Source: Siderastrea siderea
Taxonomy: Eukaryota > Cnidaria > Anthozoa > Scleractinia > Rhizangiidae
Reading direction: 5' to 3'
Length of the DNA: 64,000 nucleotides
Assembly: GCA_964030785.1 (NCBI GenBank)
Contig: OZ034971.1
Location: 32,587,304 to 32,651,303 of the forward strand
Position numbers and translations under genes: made by a program. Shown here in pieces: positions 41,336 to 51,505 of this stretch (position 1 is the first letter of the stretch; each line of letters opens with the position of its first letter). The notes below the pieces were generated by a model. It searched no databases. It saw only the letters and a program-made list of their open reading frames with translations, and had not been told where the DNA came from.

Positions 41336-41580
41336 AGAAAACAAAGACTGTCGGCATACATAGTGTTTCTTGTGACGCTGCAGTTTATGTGCCTGGTCGG
41401 GTTGGGGGGCAACCTGTTGATCTGTTGGTTGTTACTGGTTCAGCAGTAACGCTTGTACATTATCGTGTATTGCAAAAAGCAAAAAGAGATTTCAAATTCA
41501 GACTGGTTAGTGAGTCAGCAGTACCTGCAAATGGCCAACCATTAGACATAAAGGGAAAATGTGAGTTGGTGATGGTGTAC
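41336..41580 (+). pseudogene. Ty3 aspartic protease, active-site Asp lost
   Basis: Encodes VYVPGRVGGQPVDLLVVTGS AVTLVH in one run. In retropepsins the core reads D(T/S)G, here VTG, so the catalytic Asp has been replaced by Val. The flanking GxP...LVDTGS-like context and a following hydrophobic strand identify the domain. It continues in frame from the gag zinc-knuckle segment and ends at a TAG at 41581. Confidence 0.65.
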
Positions 41581-41627
41581 TAGGGATAGTTGAACCATCT
41601 CTTTGTTTTACCGAAGAACATGATCTC

Positions 41628-42636
41628 TTGTCGACCCGAGTGGTGATGCAGCCTAAGGAAAACATGGTGCCAGTCTGTGTTGTGAACCTGTCACCTACTC
41701 CTGTGACCCTTTACCAGAAGACCTCTGTTGGTACCTTCAGCCAGCTGGAAGGTAGTGCATTGGAGCCAGCCAGTTGCAACTGGCTTGCCACTAAGAATAC
41801 CCGGAGGCAGACAAAACCATCAGTGTCAGAGAAGTTTGACCTGGACACCATGAACTTGACAAGCCTACAGAAGAACAAACTCGCTAACCTATTAGACGAG
41901 TTCTCAAATATCTTCTCAGTGGGCCCAGAAGACCTCGGCCGTACGGGTATCGTAAAGCACCAGAGAGATATTGGGAACCACCCTCCAATTAAGCAAGTGC
42001 CCAGACATGTAACAATGCACCAACAGGAAACCTTGGGTAAGCACATGGAAGAGATGTTGCAGCATGGGGTAGTGCAACTATCTACCAGTCCGTGGGCGGC
42101 ACCAATTGTCCTGGTCAAGAAGAAAGATGGTACCAGGTGCTTCTGTGTCGACTATTGTAAGCTGAATGACATGACCAGGAAGGATGCTTGTCCCCTGCCG
42201 CACATAGATGAAACTCTTGATGCTCTGTCGGGTGTGAGTCTTCTCAACCCTGGATTTAGCAAGTGGCTATTGGCAAGTTGAGATGGAATCCACTGACTGC
42301 GAGAAAACAGTGTTTGCGACTCGTCATGGTCTCTCCGAATTCCAGGTAATGCCATTTGGTCTCTGTTATGCACCAGGAACGTTCCAGAGGCTTATGGAAT
42401 TTGTCCTTGCTAAGCTGCAGTAACAGACATCTTTGGTGTACCTGGATGACATCATTGTCTGTGGTCGAGACTTTGATGAGCACTTGGAACGGTTACGAGA
42501 GGTGTTCAGTCGGTTCCGCCAGGCAGACCTTAAGGTGGCTAGACCCGGTTTTTCACTAACCATACCTACTCTCTTTGAACAGGAAATACAAAGATGCCGC
42601 AAACGGAACAGGAAATTGAGTTATACCTATTTGTAG
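41628..42636 (+). pseudogene. Ty3 reverse transcriptase, broken
   Basis: The first frame (41628-42281) runs from the linker (FSVGPEDLGRTGIVKHQRDI) through fingers motifs: PPIKQVPRHVTMHQQETL, PWAAPIVLVKKKDGTRCFCV and DACPLPHIDETLDALSG. A frameshift near 42240 loses the LDL-x-x-GYHQ context into the other frame (ESTDCEKTVFATRHGLSEF, QVMPFGLCYAPGTFQRLM). A TAG follows, and the catalytic box SLVYLDDIIVCG, with EHLERLREVFSRFRQADLKV, is preserved at 42433 onward. Homology stops near 42560. Order and motifs are those of Ty3/gypsy RT. The protein cannot be made. Confidence 0.85.
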
Positions 42637-42639
42637 AGT

Positions 42640-42835
42640 ATAGATTGAAGCTTAAGAAGCGTTTTTTTTGAAGATCCACGTAGCCTGGCAACACCGTGAC
42701 ATCATTGCTATTTTTACTTTCCAGAAAATCCATTTGTTTTTAAAGCTACTTATACTACTTGTAGTTCATGTAATTGTCTTCAGTTGCACCGATTTTGAAC
42801 AATTGTTATTATTTTTATTTTGAAAGAGAAGTTGG
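42640..42835. other. Non-homologous segment replacing RT connection
   Basis: About 190 bp of AT-rich DNA with no RT or RNase H coding lies between the RT palm/thumb and the RNase H fragment. It may be a small insertion combined with a deletion. Confidence 0.45.
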
Positions 42836-43030
42836 TGTCAGCTCCCGTGTTGGCCTTCCCTTGCTTTACAGAAGAGTTTGTAATGGATTGTAATGGCAGT
42901 GACTATGGTCTGGGAGCAGTCATTTCACAGTGGCAAGATGGAGATGAGAAGGTGATTGCATATGCCAGTTGAGTGCTTGAGGACCGCGAGCACCGGTACT
43001 GTGCCATCAAAAAGGAGATGTTGGCTATGC
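42836..43030 (+). pseudogene. Ty3 RNase H fragment
   Basis: Encodes PVLAFPCFTEEFVMDCNGSD followed by YGLGAVISQWQDGDEKVIAY, the start of the Ty3-type RNase H domain (the first catalytic Asp corresponds to D in MDCNGSD). A TGA interrupts the frame, and EDREHRYCAIKKEMLAM follows with the family's ...E-x-N-Y-x-x-x-E-K-E-like motif. The rest of the domain is missing. Confidence 0.65.
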
Positions 43031-43107
43031 CCCCTGCCAGTTCCAATGACTAACCAAGTTGTCGAGAAAAATGCAGTAGACAGCAGTAACCAAACATAGC
43101 TTCAAGG

Positions 43108-44446
43108 TTGGACGACAGCCAACATGAAGTCAAAGCAAGTAGCAGACCCAAACCTGAGACAGATACTGCTCTGGAAACAGAACTGAGCCGCACAACCAAC
43201 ACAGCACAGGAAGTACTAGGTGCCAGCAAAGCCACCAGGAGCCTGTGGGCGCAATGGAACTGGTTACAGCTGGAGAACGGTGTGTTCTACCATAAGTGGG
43301 AGACCAAAGATGGTCACGGTACCCACTTACAACTTGTACTTCCACAGTCGCTGGTACCAGATGTCCTGTCAGCTCTTCACAACGCCCCCTCAGCCGAACA
43401 TGTAGGCGTGACCAAAACTGTCAAACGAGTGTGAGAAAGATTTTATTAGTATGGCCTACAGCATGATGTCGAAGACTGATGTCGAAGACTGGTGCCGACA
43501 GTGCAAAAAGTGCGCAAAGAGGAAGTTCCCCCAGAACACAGCTCGAGCACCATTAGTTAGCAGCTGTCCTGGTTATCCATTCGAAAGAATCGCATTGGAT
43601 ATCATGGGCCCCCTGCTGACTACAGAATCTGGTCAAAAGTGTATCCTGGTTGTTGGTGATTACTTCTTGAAGTGGACAGAGGCATTTCCCCTCCCGAATC
43701 AAGAAGCAAAGACAGTGGCAGAGAAACTTGTCAATGAAGTCATTGCCAGGTACGGGGCACCGGAGAAAATCCATTCAGACCAGGGACGTAACTTTGAAGT
43801 CCAGCTGTTCCAGGAAATGTCTATCCTGTTCAACATGGATAAGACCCATACCTCTCCATATCACCCAGAAAGTGATGGAATGGTCGAACGAATGAATCAT
43901 ACTCTCCAGGATATGTTGGCCAAGTAAGTTTCACACCATCAGCGTGACTGGGATGAGCACCTGCCATTGGTCATGATGGCCTACCGGTCAAGTATTCATG
44001 CATCCACCCAGTACACACCGTTTTACCTTTTGTTTGGCCATGAGGTGCGATTACTAATCGACGTGATGTTTGGACGACAGCCAGACCACCAGCCAGAAGT
44101 ATCCAAATATGTAAGGGACTTGCGTGACACTCTAGAAGAAGTCCATGAGCATGCCAGAGAGCACCTTCGAACTGCCCAGAAACGTCAGAAGGAACATCAC
44201 GATCAGCGAATTGCCGAAGAGCAAATCGAGGTTGGCGATCGAGTGTTCCTTCATGACCCTGCGGTCAAGAGAGTGCAGACTAAGAAGCTCCACTCACCGT
44301 GGCAAGGTCCTTACATTGTAGTAACCAAGATTGGTGATGTGACTTATCGTATCCAGGCAGAAGACAACCCCAGGAAGAGGAAAGTGGCACACTTCAACCG
44401 CCTCAAACCCTGTGGTGTACGTAAACCGGTATATCAGCAGCACTGA
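43108..44446 (+). pseudogene. Ty3 integrase, three pieces
   Basis: The first frame (43108-43434) covers the N-terminal zinc-binding region (FYHKWETKDG, PDVLSALHNAPSAEHVGVTK). After a stop, 43451-43927 holds the second half of the finger (DVEDWCRQCKKCAKRK) and the catalytic core: first Asp in RIALDIMGPLLTT, second in KIHSDQGRNFEVQ, Glu in SPYHPESDGMVERMNHTLQ. A TAA at 43925 is followed by 43967-44446, with AYRSSIHASTQYTPFYLLFG, a coiled segment and a GPY/F-like end, SPWQGPYIVVTKIGDVTY. The DDE triad is preserved although the frame is broken twice. It would insert element cDNA into chromosomes. Confidence 0.85.
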
Positions 44447-44805
44447 CCTATCCAGGCTGCTAGCTCTGAGTCTAACACTGAAATACGCATGTTCCACCAC
44501 AGTATGTTCCTGATGAAACTGACCTCATGTATATGGATGAGACAGCAGCCACAATCCCTGAACGCCTTAACCGAGATAAGGGGCCACAAGCTGCAGTCAA
44601 TGTTCGACCAGTACATGCAGAAAGGCCTAGACGAGAAGTCAGGCCACCAACCTGGATAAGAGACTTTGTAGTAGTTTACTTAGTTTATTGTCTTAGTCCA
44701 GGACATTTAACAGATCGTGCTTTAGACCGAAAACAGTAGTTTTGTTAAGATCTAGGTGTTGGTTAACACCTCCCTATAGCTCCCACATGGGGACATGCCT
44801 TTTTC

Positions 44806-44819
44806 AAAGGGGGGAATAG
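44806..44819 (+). promoter_or_regulatory. Polypurine tract of Ty3 element
   Basis: AAAGGGGGGAATAG directly precedes the 3' LTR, the expected primer for plus-strand DNA synthesis. Confidence 0.75.
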
Positions 44820-45374
44820 TATAGTAGAGTTAACCAAAGTGTGACAAAGCGTGACATAACAATTTTAGGTAACATTGATTGCATGATTGTAATTGAAATA
44901 TGATCTTTGTTTGACCTATTGTTTGCTAAAGTAAGCTTGCAAATATTCTAGTGCCTATTCCAAGTATGTGTCACGTGGAATATCAAAATGTAGTTCGTGT
45001 TTTTCCGTCTCAAAACACGTAGGAAGACTAGTTCCTACTAGTACCAAATTTCAGCACAGGATTTTGCTCACATAACCGCCTAGTTCCGCAGGATTTACGT
45101 AAGTTTTCATCCATATCTCTGTAGTTGTGGTTATGTCACAATTAAGTTGTTTATCCCAAAGAAACTCCATTTATCTCCTATACTTTTCTAGCACGTATTA
45201 GTTAGCTACCATCATGCATATAAGAATGTTGATCCAAGCAATAAAGTAGATTCAGTTGATTGTACAGCAGTTGAGTGTGTCTCGCTCCGCGAGTACCCTC
45301 CCGATAAGCCAAAGCCAGCCCAAGCATCGCAACAGTTCGACGATAACCAACCCTCGGCTGTGTTTTTCACTACA
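44820..45374 (+). repeat. 3' LTR of Ty3 element
   Basis: 555 bp, TATAGTAGAG to TTTTTCACTACA; the first TG has become TA. It contains TATAAG (about 45220) and AATAAA (about 45239), a plausible promoter and polyadenylation pair. The satellite resumes immediately after. Confidence 0.88.
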
Positions 45375-45760
45375 GTATTAATTAATCGGTTCACTGCCTG
45401 TGTTATATATAACTTACAGCGATGGTTGGAGAAAGAAGTGAGCAAAATGAATCGGCCTCTTAAGGTTAATTAATTGGTTCACTGGCTGCTTTTATGATAC
45501 TTACTGCGATCTTTGGAGGAAGAAGGGAGCAAAACGAAGGAATTGCCTTCTTGTGGTAAATTAACTGGTTCACTGTCTGCTTTTATGTAACTTACAGCGA
45601 TCTTTGGAGAAAGAAGGTTGCAAAATGAATCGGCTTCTTAACGTACTAATTAGTGGGTTCACTGTCTGCTTTTATATAACTTACAGCGATCTTTAGAGAA
45701 AGAAGGAAGCAAAATCAATCGACTTCTTAAGGTGAATTAAACAATTCATGGTCTGCTTTT
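45375..45760 (+). repeat. ~87-bp satellite array, right block (~4 copies)
   Basis: Continuation of the array at 38030-39703 (gtattaattaatcggttcac ...), the last copies more diverged. Confidence 0.88.
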
Positions 45761-45835
45761 GAAAAACCAGCAATTTCGGCTGCCATCCATTGAAAGACAG
45801 AAGACCATGCGAATGTTTCTGTAAAACATTGTACA

Positions 45836-46130
45836 GCTCAAAGTACTCCTACTGTTGGACAACACAAAACAATGCAAGACATCAGAAGTTTTAATTCTTC
45901 AAGGTGAAATTAAAACATGGATTGAAGCACTGCAGGGAAACCACAGTTATCTCAAGGTACTACAAGTTTCCGTTTACGGTCAGAGTATAAGTGAACAAGA
46001 TTCTACTTCGGTAATTACCGCTATGTAGTTAAAGTCTGGAAATAATGAATTGTAATCTTTGTTGAAAGAAGGAACCAAAATAAATCGACTTTTTAAGGAA
46101 TATTAATTGGTTCAATGTCTGCTTTTGAAT
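45836..46130 (+). repeat. Repeat X, copy 2, with one degenerate satellite unit
   Basis: Direct repeat of 37797-38030, followed at about 46055-46130 by one degenerate 87-bp-like unit. X plus satellite may thus be one larger repeat. Confidence 0.7.
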
Positions 46131-46340
46131 ACCTTGTTCCATCATGAAGAACTAGAATTTGCACCAAGTTCAGTGACCTAAATTTCCCTACAGGAATCAA
46201 AAGTAATCTTTCAGTAACCAAGATTAACCATTCAGTAGAAATAGAAGGCACGTCTTAATAGACACATGCTTTTCTGTATCATAAAGAGAACGAAAAGTTT
46301 GATAAATACCAAGACCTTGCATTGGAACTCACCCTTGCGA

Positions 46341-46622
46341 AATGAATTCCCAGCTTTGTGGAAATTCCTAGGAATTCTTAGGAATTCCTAAGAATTCCCA
46401 AAACTTCCCAACTATGCAAATTTGCTGTGAGCAAAAAAGCTTGGAATTCTTGGGAATTTCTGGGAATGAAAGATATAAGCTCTGTGTAGGCTTGGAATTC
46501 CTAGGAATTCCTGGGAATTGGCTACTATTTAAGAAGCTTGGAATTCTTGGGAACGTCTGGGAATGGATCTTATAACATCTAATAAGGCTTGGAATTGCTA
46601 GGAATTCCTAAGAATTCTCAAG
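46341..46622. repeat. Palindromic GGAATTCC-type repeats
   Basis: Many copies of (A)GGAATTC(C/T)TAGGAATTC and CTTGGAATTC(T/C)TGGGAAT, each rich in GAATTC palindromes, separated by 20-50 bp unique spacers. A second, shorter cluster lies at 48381-48453. Confidence 0.75.
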
Positions 46623-48380
46623 ATCTTTTCAGGTTAAAGCTTTAAGTGTTAGTTTTAATTTGGGCACAATGTTGTTAAGAGTGGTCATCGAAGTGTAGAA
46701 ATTTTCAAGAGCTACAGTTTGCTGATCGCTTAACTGCTTTGGAGTTTTCTCACATCAAGTAGCTCTTGTCGTTTGGAGAAAACCAAAACAGCCATCAAAT
46801 CAGAAAACGGCTATTTCCACAATGTACATGAATCTGTCAAAATATTCAAACTTTCAGATAAGCATATAGATTCAATTTCGTCTTGGAATGTTAAGCTTAG
46901 TCTGTGCAAGAATAAACCATAAGACAGGAAAGTCATTTGTCAAAGAATAATCAGTTTTACTTTACCTTGTTAATCTTACATGTTCATATCTGTTCAGCAT
47001 TGGTTGCGTATTTGTCTGAACATTAAATATTCATGCAGTCACTCAGCAATTTAACAATTAAAATCCGTAGTTTTCAACGATTCAGTAGTGCCTCCTTGGC
47101 AGAATGCAATCCTTAATGTGAGTAAGAAAAACGGAGCCAGGAGTAGCCGCCATTTTGGATTCATGAATGTGTTGGGAGAGACTGGTAATGAATGAGCTGC
47201 TTTGGTCAGCAGCCTTATCATTGCGGGCTCAGAGAAAACGGTTGAATTTTTTGGCGCCATAAATTTCAAGTCTGTTACAAATATTCACCCATGTTTCCTT
47301 GGATTTCTATTCTTTCAAGCTTAAAGAATGCCTCAAAGCAACAAAATTTGGATATCTACTCTTAAGAAGGAGGTAGGTTTAAAGAATGATTTGTAATGGC
47401 TTTTGGCTTCCAAATTAACGATTCTAAGAGGATCATGTTCTTTCCTTTCTTCTTGAGTTCGAAGCTATATTTACATGTAACTAGTTACACTTGAGGCAGG
47501 CTGAATTTGCAAGTTTATTTAACTAAAGAAGCAGTTATGGCATAATTGTGCAGTTTATAGAAAAGTTAAAATGAAACATGAAATAAAATGTTCTCCAGTG
47601 CCTTTCCATTGCAGAGTGTTTCCATTGCTGTATTTTATAAAAGGACACAAGATAACTGATGTTTTGAGTTGACAATGTCTTGATGTGAAAGCAAAAATAG
47701 AGATCGTTTTCTAGAGAATTGAAAGAACAGAACTATTAACTGACTACAACAATAACTCAGAACTGATTTTATTCACACAATGTTCTGTTTTGCTCTACTA
47801 GGTACACATTCAATTCATGATCAGCTGCTGTTAGAACAGATGTGACACTCATGGCCAGAGCACTGCAGTATCAAGTCAAGAGTAGCCTGCTCTGAGTATT
47901 AAAGCTAAGTCACTTTTGATAACTACTAAAACTACCAGGACAAAATGCAATTGTGAATGTACTGTAAGTTGTCTCCGAGAAAAAAGAAAAATCAAGACGA
48001 TGTCATCTGATTCACTAAAGTGAATACTAATCAAACTTTATTTCAAAGACGTTCTAGGTGTACCAATTCAGAATAAAATAATTGTAATTTTCTCGATGTT
48101 GATTTAAATTTCTTCCAGTTACTGACTGCGTTGACAATTCAGAGGACAATAAATACATGTAGGTCATGTACATACGTCTAAAAAACATATTCAATATATT
48201 GCATAAAGACTATTGTGAACTTTCTGGAGATGTTATTTTTATCACAGCTACACTGTGTCAGTACAACATGTAGTCTCCAGGCTAGCTTCCAGAGTGTTGA
48301 AACTGTGGTGAATAGATGCTCTAAATATATTCACAAGAAAAGGTTTCATAGTACAGGCATTAAGTTTAAAATTTTCATTA
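46623..48380. other. No gene recognised
   Basis: AT-rich DNA with short open frames on both strands and no domain that I can support. Confidence 0.4.
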
Positions 48381-48453
48381 AATTCCTAGGAATTCTTAGG
48401 AAAAAATTCCTAGGAGTTCTTAGAAAAACCCTAGGATTCCGAGGAATTCCTAG
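48381..48453. repeat. Palindromic GGAATTCC-type repeats, second cluster
   Basis: TTCCTAGGAATTCTTAGGAA-type palindromes, three units in about 75 bp. Confidence 0.7.
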
Positions 48454-48718
48454 CTTCATTTCCCAAGTGAGCACTGATAGTAACGACTGTGTCAGCTGTT
48501 ATTGGATCGTTATGGGTTGTATCTAACAACCTGAGAAATAAATGTAAGCACAATGCTAACATTTTAGGTCCTGAACATCTCAGGATACGGGCTTTGACTT
48601 GGTCAAGGGACCAAAAACAAACTAAACATCAAAAAAGTTTTTAAGATGTCAATCATGTAAAATCTCCTGATCTGGCCATTCTTAACCAGTTACCTAGCCA
48701 CCTTACAGTAGACCAGGC

Positions 48719-49065
48719 GATGTTTAGCTCAGCGTATTCATACAGCCCTTACTCAAGTGCCTCCTGTGAAAGTCCACTGCATTCTGAGAGGAGCAGCAGG
48801 CAGCTCGAGAGCCCAAGCAGCTTGGGAAAAAACTATGATAAGTGGTCAAACGAACAGCAGCACCTTTTGGTCCAGTTATGGACAGGAAAGCAAGACAAAA
48901 TCATTAGCGAAGATTCTTGAATTGCGTGGTAGGACATTGCCGAATTGAAAAGTTTGCAACAAACTAGGTTGCCAAGAAGTGTCTTCGAAAGACAAAGTAC
49001 AAGTACTTGGTGGATGCCTTTGAGGAAAAGAAGGAATGGGATAAAAATTAGACTGGTGGCAACTT
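48719..49065 (+). pseudogene. Myb/SANT-like domain fragment, copy 3
   Basis: The ATG at 48720 opens MFSSAYSYSPYSSASCESPL and continues LESPSSLGKNYDKWSNEQQH then LLVQLWTGKQDK before a stop at 48918. Downstream frames keep AKKCLRKTKYKYLVDAF and KKEWDKN. The first-helix signature (YDKW-x-x-EQQ-x-x-L-V-Q-L-W) equals that of the MULE-borne Myb exon at 2883-3290. An ~100-bp leader upstream (ttttaagatgtcaatcatgtaaaatc) also recalls 2780-2830. It is a decayed copy of the same module, closest to the copy at 37160. Confidence 0.6.
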
Positions 49066-49640
49066 AAAAAAAAATCAGTTTTTTAACAAGGAAATCAATG
49101 CAGTCCTCAGATGTCGTGGTACTGTAACTTTTTGGCACATTCTAGCCACACTGGCACTGATATCCCAGAAAGATGTGAGCCTCAGAGCATCAATCATGAT
49201 TCGCGTGAAATCGTACCAATGGTTGTTTTCACTGGATGTTTAATACTGGTAAACTGAAGGCATGCTTTGTATTTATCAATTAATCTGACGTTCTTACCTG
49301 TAAGACATGCTGCTATATTTCAAAGACAAGAAAGTCACGCTTTCTCTTTCTTCATTCGTCTAAATGTGGACGACAACAATAAAGATGGAGGGCAGGACGA
49401 TAGTGTCTCCCACAGGGCTAAAAAGGTCCCTAACAAGACCTTCTGAAGCTCTTCGTCTTTCTTAAAGAAAAATTAACTAGTGTGCTGCAAAAAAGTGGTC
49501 TTAATGATTTAAAACAAGATGGGCACCTGCAAGAGGTGCTCTTCACCAGGAGACACAACGAGAGAGAAATTGGGCGACTGTTGGACGTTTGTCAGCTGAC
49601 AGTTGGCTGACAGTCAGTGGAGGGGTGCTGTTAATTAGAA
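49066..49640. other. No gene recognised
   Basis: Follows the Myb fragment; a trace reading AVLRCRGTVTFWHIL at about 49097-49145 may be the tail of that module. Otherwise nothing is supportable. Confidence 0.35.
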
Positions 49641-49647
49641 TTACCAA

Positions 49648-50075
49648 AAGTCCTATGAAATTAATGAACCTTTAATGTATGAAGTGTTACTAGCTATTTC
49701 ATAGACAATCCTGTTAGTAAATTGAGGCTATGAAACAGCCATGAAAGGGAGTAGACTTCATACCATCAGATATCAGATTAGGTATGAATATAGCTTTTAG
49801 GAAGCCATGAAAGAATCATAAAGATATGAAATTCCCATGGAGAGCTTTTCTGTGAAATGTTCATTAGTATTTCATAGAAATCATTTAGTAAATTAAGGCT
49901 AAGTAATAGCCGTGAAAGGCAGCTGACTTCATAGCATCAGATCAGCTATGAAATAGCTATGAAGAAGAAATGAAATGGCCATGAAGATTTGAACGTCCTA
50001 CGAAATAGCGAGCTTTCCTATGAAGTGTTCGTCATAGGTTGTCCATAGACCATCCTGTTATTAGTGACTGTCACA
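49648..50075 (+). repeat. ~170-bp imperfect tandem duplication (about 2.3 copies)
   Basis: The block around TATTTCATAGA...AATCCTGTTAGTAAATTGAGGCT and GCCATGAAAGG...GACTTCATA at 49693 recurs at about 49868 and partly at about 50035. Short words such as ATGAAATAGC recur inside each unit. Confidence 0.65.
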
Positions 50076-51287
50076 TCATAGGCAAAGTATAATTACCTTT
50101 GTATGTATAGGGCATTTAAGAGTTCTTGCTACAGCCAGTTGCAAAAACCTTGAGAAATTCCATAGATTTTCGCTCTTGTGTCACCAACTGAGATGGTATA
50201 CCTTGGCCCCCTCCCCCCTAATCAATGTTGTATGGATTTCGACCTGTCAATCAAAGTAGCAAGGAACAACATTGAAAGGGGGAGGGGGGTGGGGAATGCA
50301 AACAGGGCTTTGATTTCTTTCCAACGGGCCGCTTTAACGTTGAGAGTCCGATTTTCCGAGGGAGTGTCTCAACAATTTTGCAAATGCTTGTAGATTTTTT
50401 TTAATATAGTGAAGACCCTTTTCACTCTTTTTTCTCTTTTCCCTCTCCACTGCATGCCTAGAGAGTGCTTGCTTTTCACACATTATTGAATTCTTAAGGA
50501 TACGTATTGTTAATAATCACGCCTTGGGAGCATGTTCAATCCTAGCAACTATCAGTATCTTGAAAAACAAAATTGTTCTATCTTGGAAAGGATGTGTGGG
50601 GACCACAGGTCCTATAACATGCTATCCCTAATTCTCCCACTGTTTGTTCTTCCACTATTTTTTCAGGGTACCTGTTCACAGATTACACTGTACATGCATA
50701 TTTTGATTTAGCTGTTGCTAATAACTGCACAGGAACACGAAATGCAAAAGTTTGATGTCCTATGTCAATCTGCACTATGGAAGTATTTTTAGAATCCAAC
50801 ATTGAACAAGCAGCCTAAACATGCTGAGTTAACTCTTTCGTTTTGACTTTATTTGTTACAACTTTGTTATTACTATTTATATATTTCTTGGTTTTAATTT
50901 TCTGATTTTCAGCTGATTTCGGCATTTAGTTATTTGGTTTTCTTTGTACATTTCTGTCCTCATGGGTGGAATATACAACACCTTGTGCTTACAAAATGTA
51001 ACGCTGATTTTTAAAACTGAAATCATGAATTACAATGTCAGTGTCAATTCCCATCAGACATCATCGCTTATTGTAATTTCAAATCGTAACTGTAACACTT
51101 GCATCTAAAGAGGGTCAAAGATCGATCCAAACATGTTTTCTTTGCAAATCAAAATAGTTGTTTATTTTCTACAAATTCTTGGTTGTCTGCCAGTTAATAC
51201 AGACCCCTTGGAAGTATTTTACCATTTAAAAAGGATATTTTGCTAGATACGTGAATACAATAACTGATGAGATCTCTCCTTTTTTAG
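50076..51287. other. No gene recognised
   Basis: Mostly AT-rich; a purine-rich patch around 50270-50295. No supportable gene. Confidence 0.4.
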
Positions 51288-51461
51288 ATTAGAGCAGAGC
51301 TAGGAAGGATTCTGGATGAACCTGAAATCAACAAGGTTCTGAAAGAACGATTTAATAGAGGTTGGAGGAGCAAATTGCTGTCCCTTCCATGAAAATCCAC
51401 CAACAAGGATATTGTGGGGATCATGGAGCAGGCAGAAGGGTGGAGTTTCTAGATGAAGAAG
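51288..51461 (+). pseudogene. Possible exon of an unrecognised gene
   Basis: The acceptor ctccttttttag and donor gtaggt bound 174 bases. The first half reads IRAELGRILDEPEINKVLKE, the second half in another frame EEQIAVPSMKIHQQGYCGDH and RRVEFLDEEG, so one frameshift would be needed. I do not recognise the protein. The hAT element begins 45 bp after the donor, that is, inside the presumed intron. Confidence 0.3.
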
Positions 51462-51505
51462 GTAGGTTCCAAAGTGTGTTAATTAACTATGTAACATGTC
51501 CTAAA

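Larger units (their letters stand above)
39705..45374 (+). mobile_element. Ty3/gypsy LTR retrotransposon, decayed, inserted in satellite
   Basis: LTRs at 39705-40252 and 44820-45374 match with visible divergence. Gag with zinc knuckle, protease, RT, partial RNase H and integrase occur in that order on the plus strand, which fits Ty3/gypsy (integrase after RT). A polypurine tract (AAAGGGGGGAATAG) precedes the 3' LTR. The element splits the 87-bp satellite. The target duplication is not exact (gcac versus gtat). Multiple stops, a mutated protease active site and a gap between RT and RNase H show it is long dead. Confidence 0.85.

Noticed and set aside
39700..45380. Exact target duplication for the Ty3 element
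   Set aside because: Left gcac and right gtat differ at two positions; a decayed duplication is possible but not demonstrated.
47051..47269. 72-residue minus-strand frame in the AT-rich region
   Set aside because: No domain or neighbouring exon support; likely chance.
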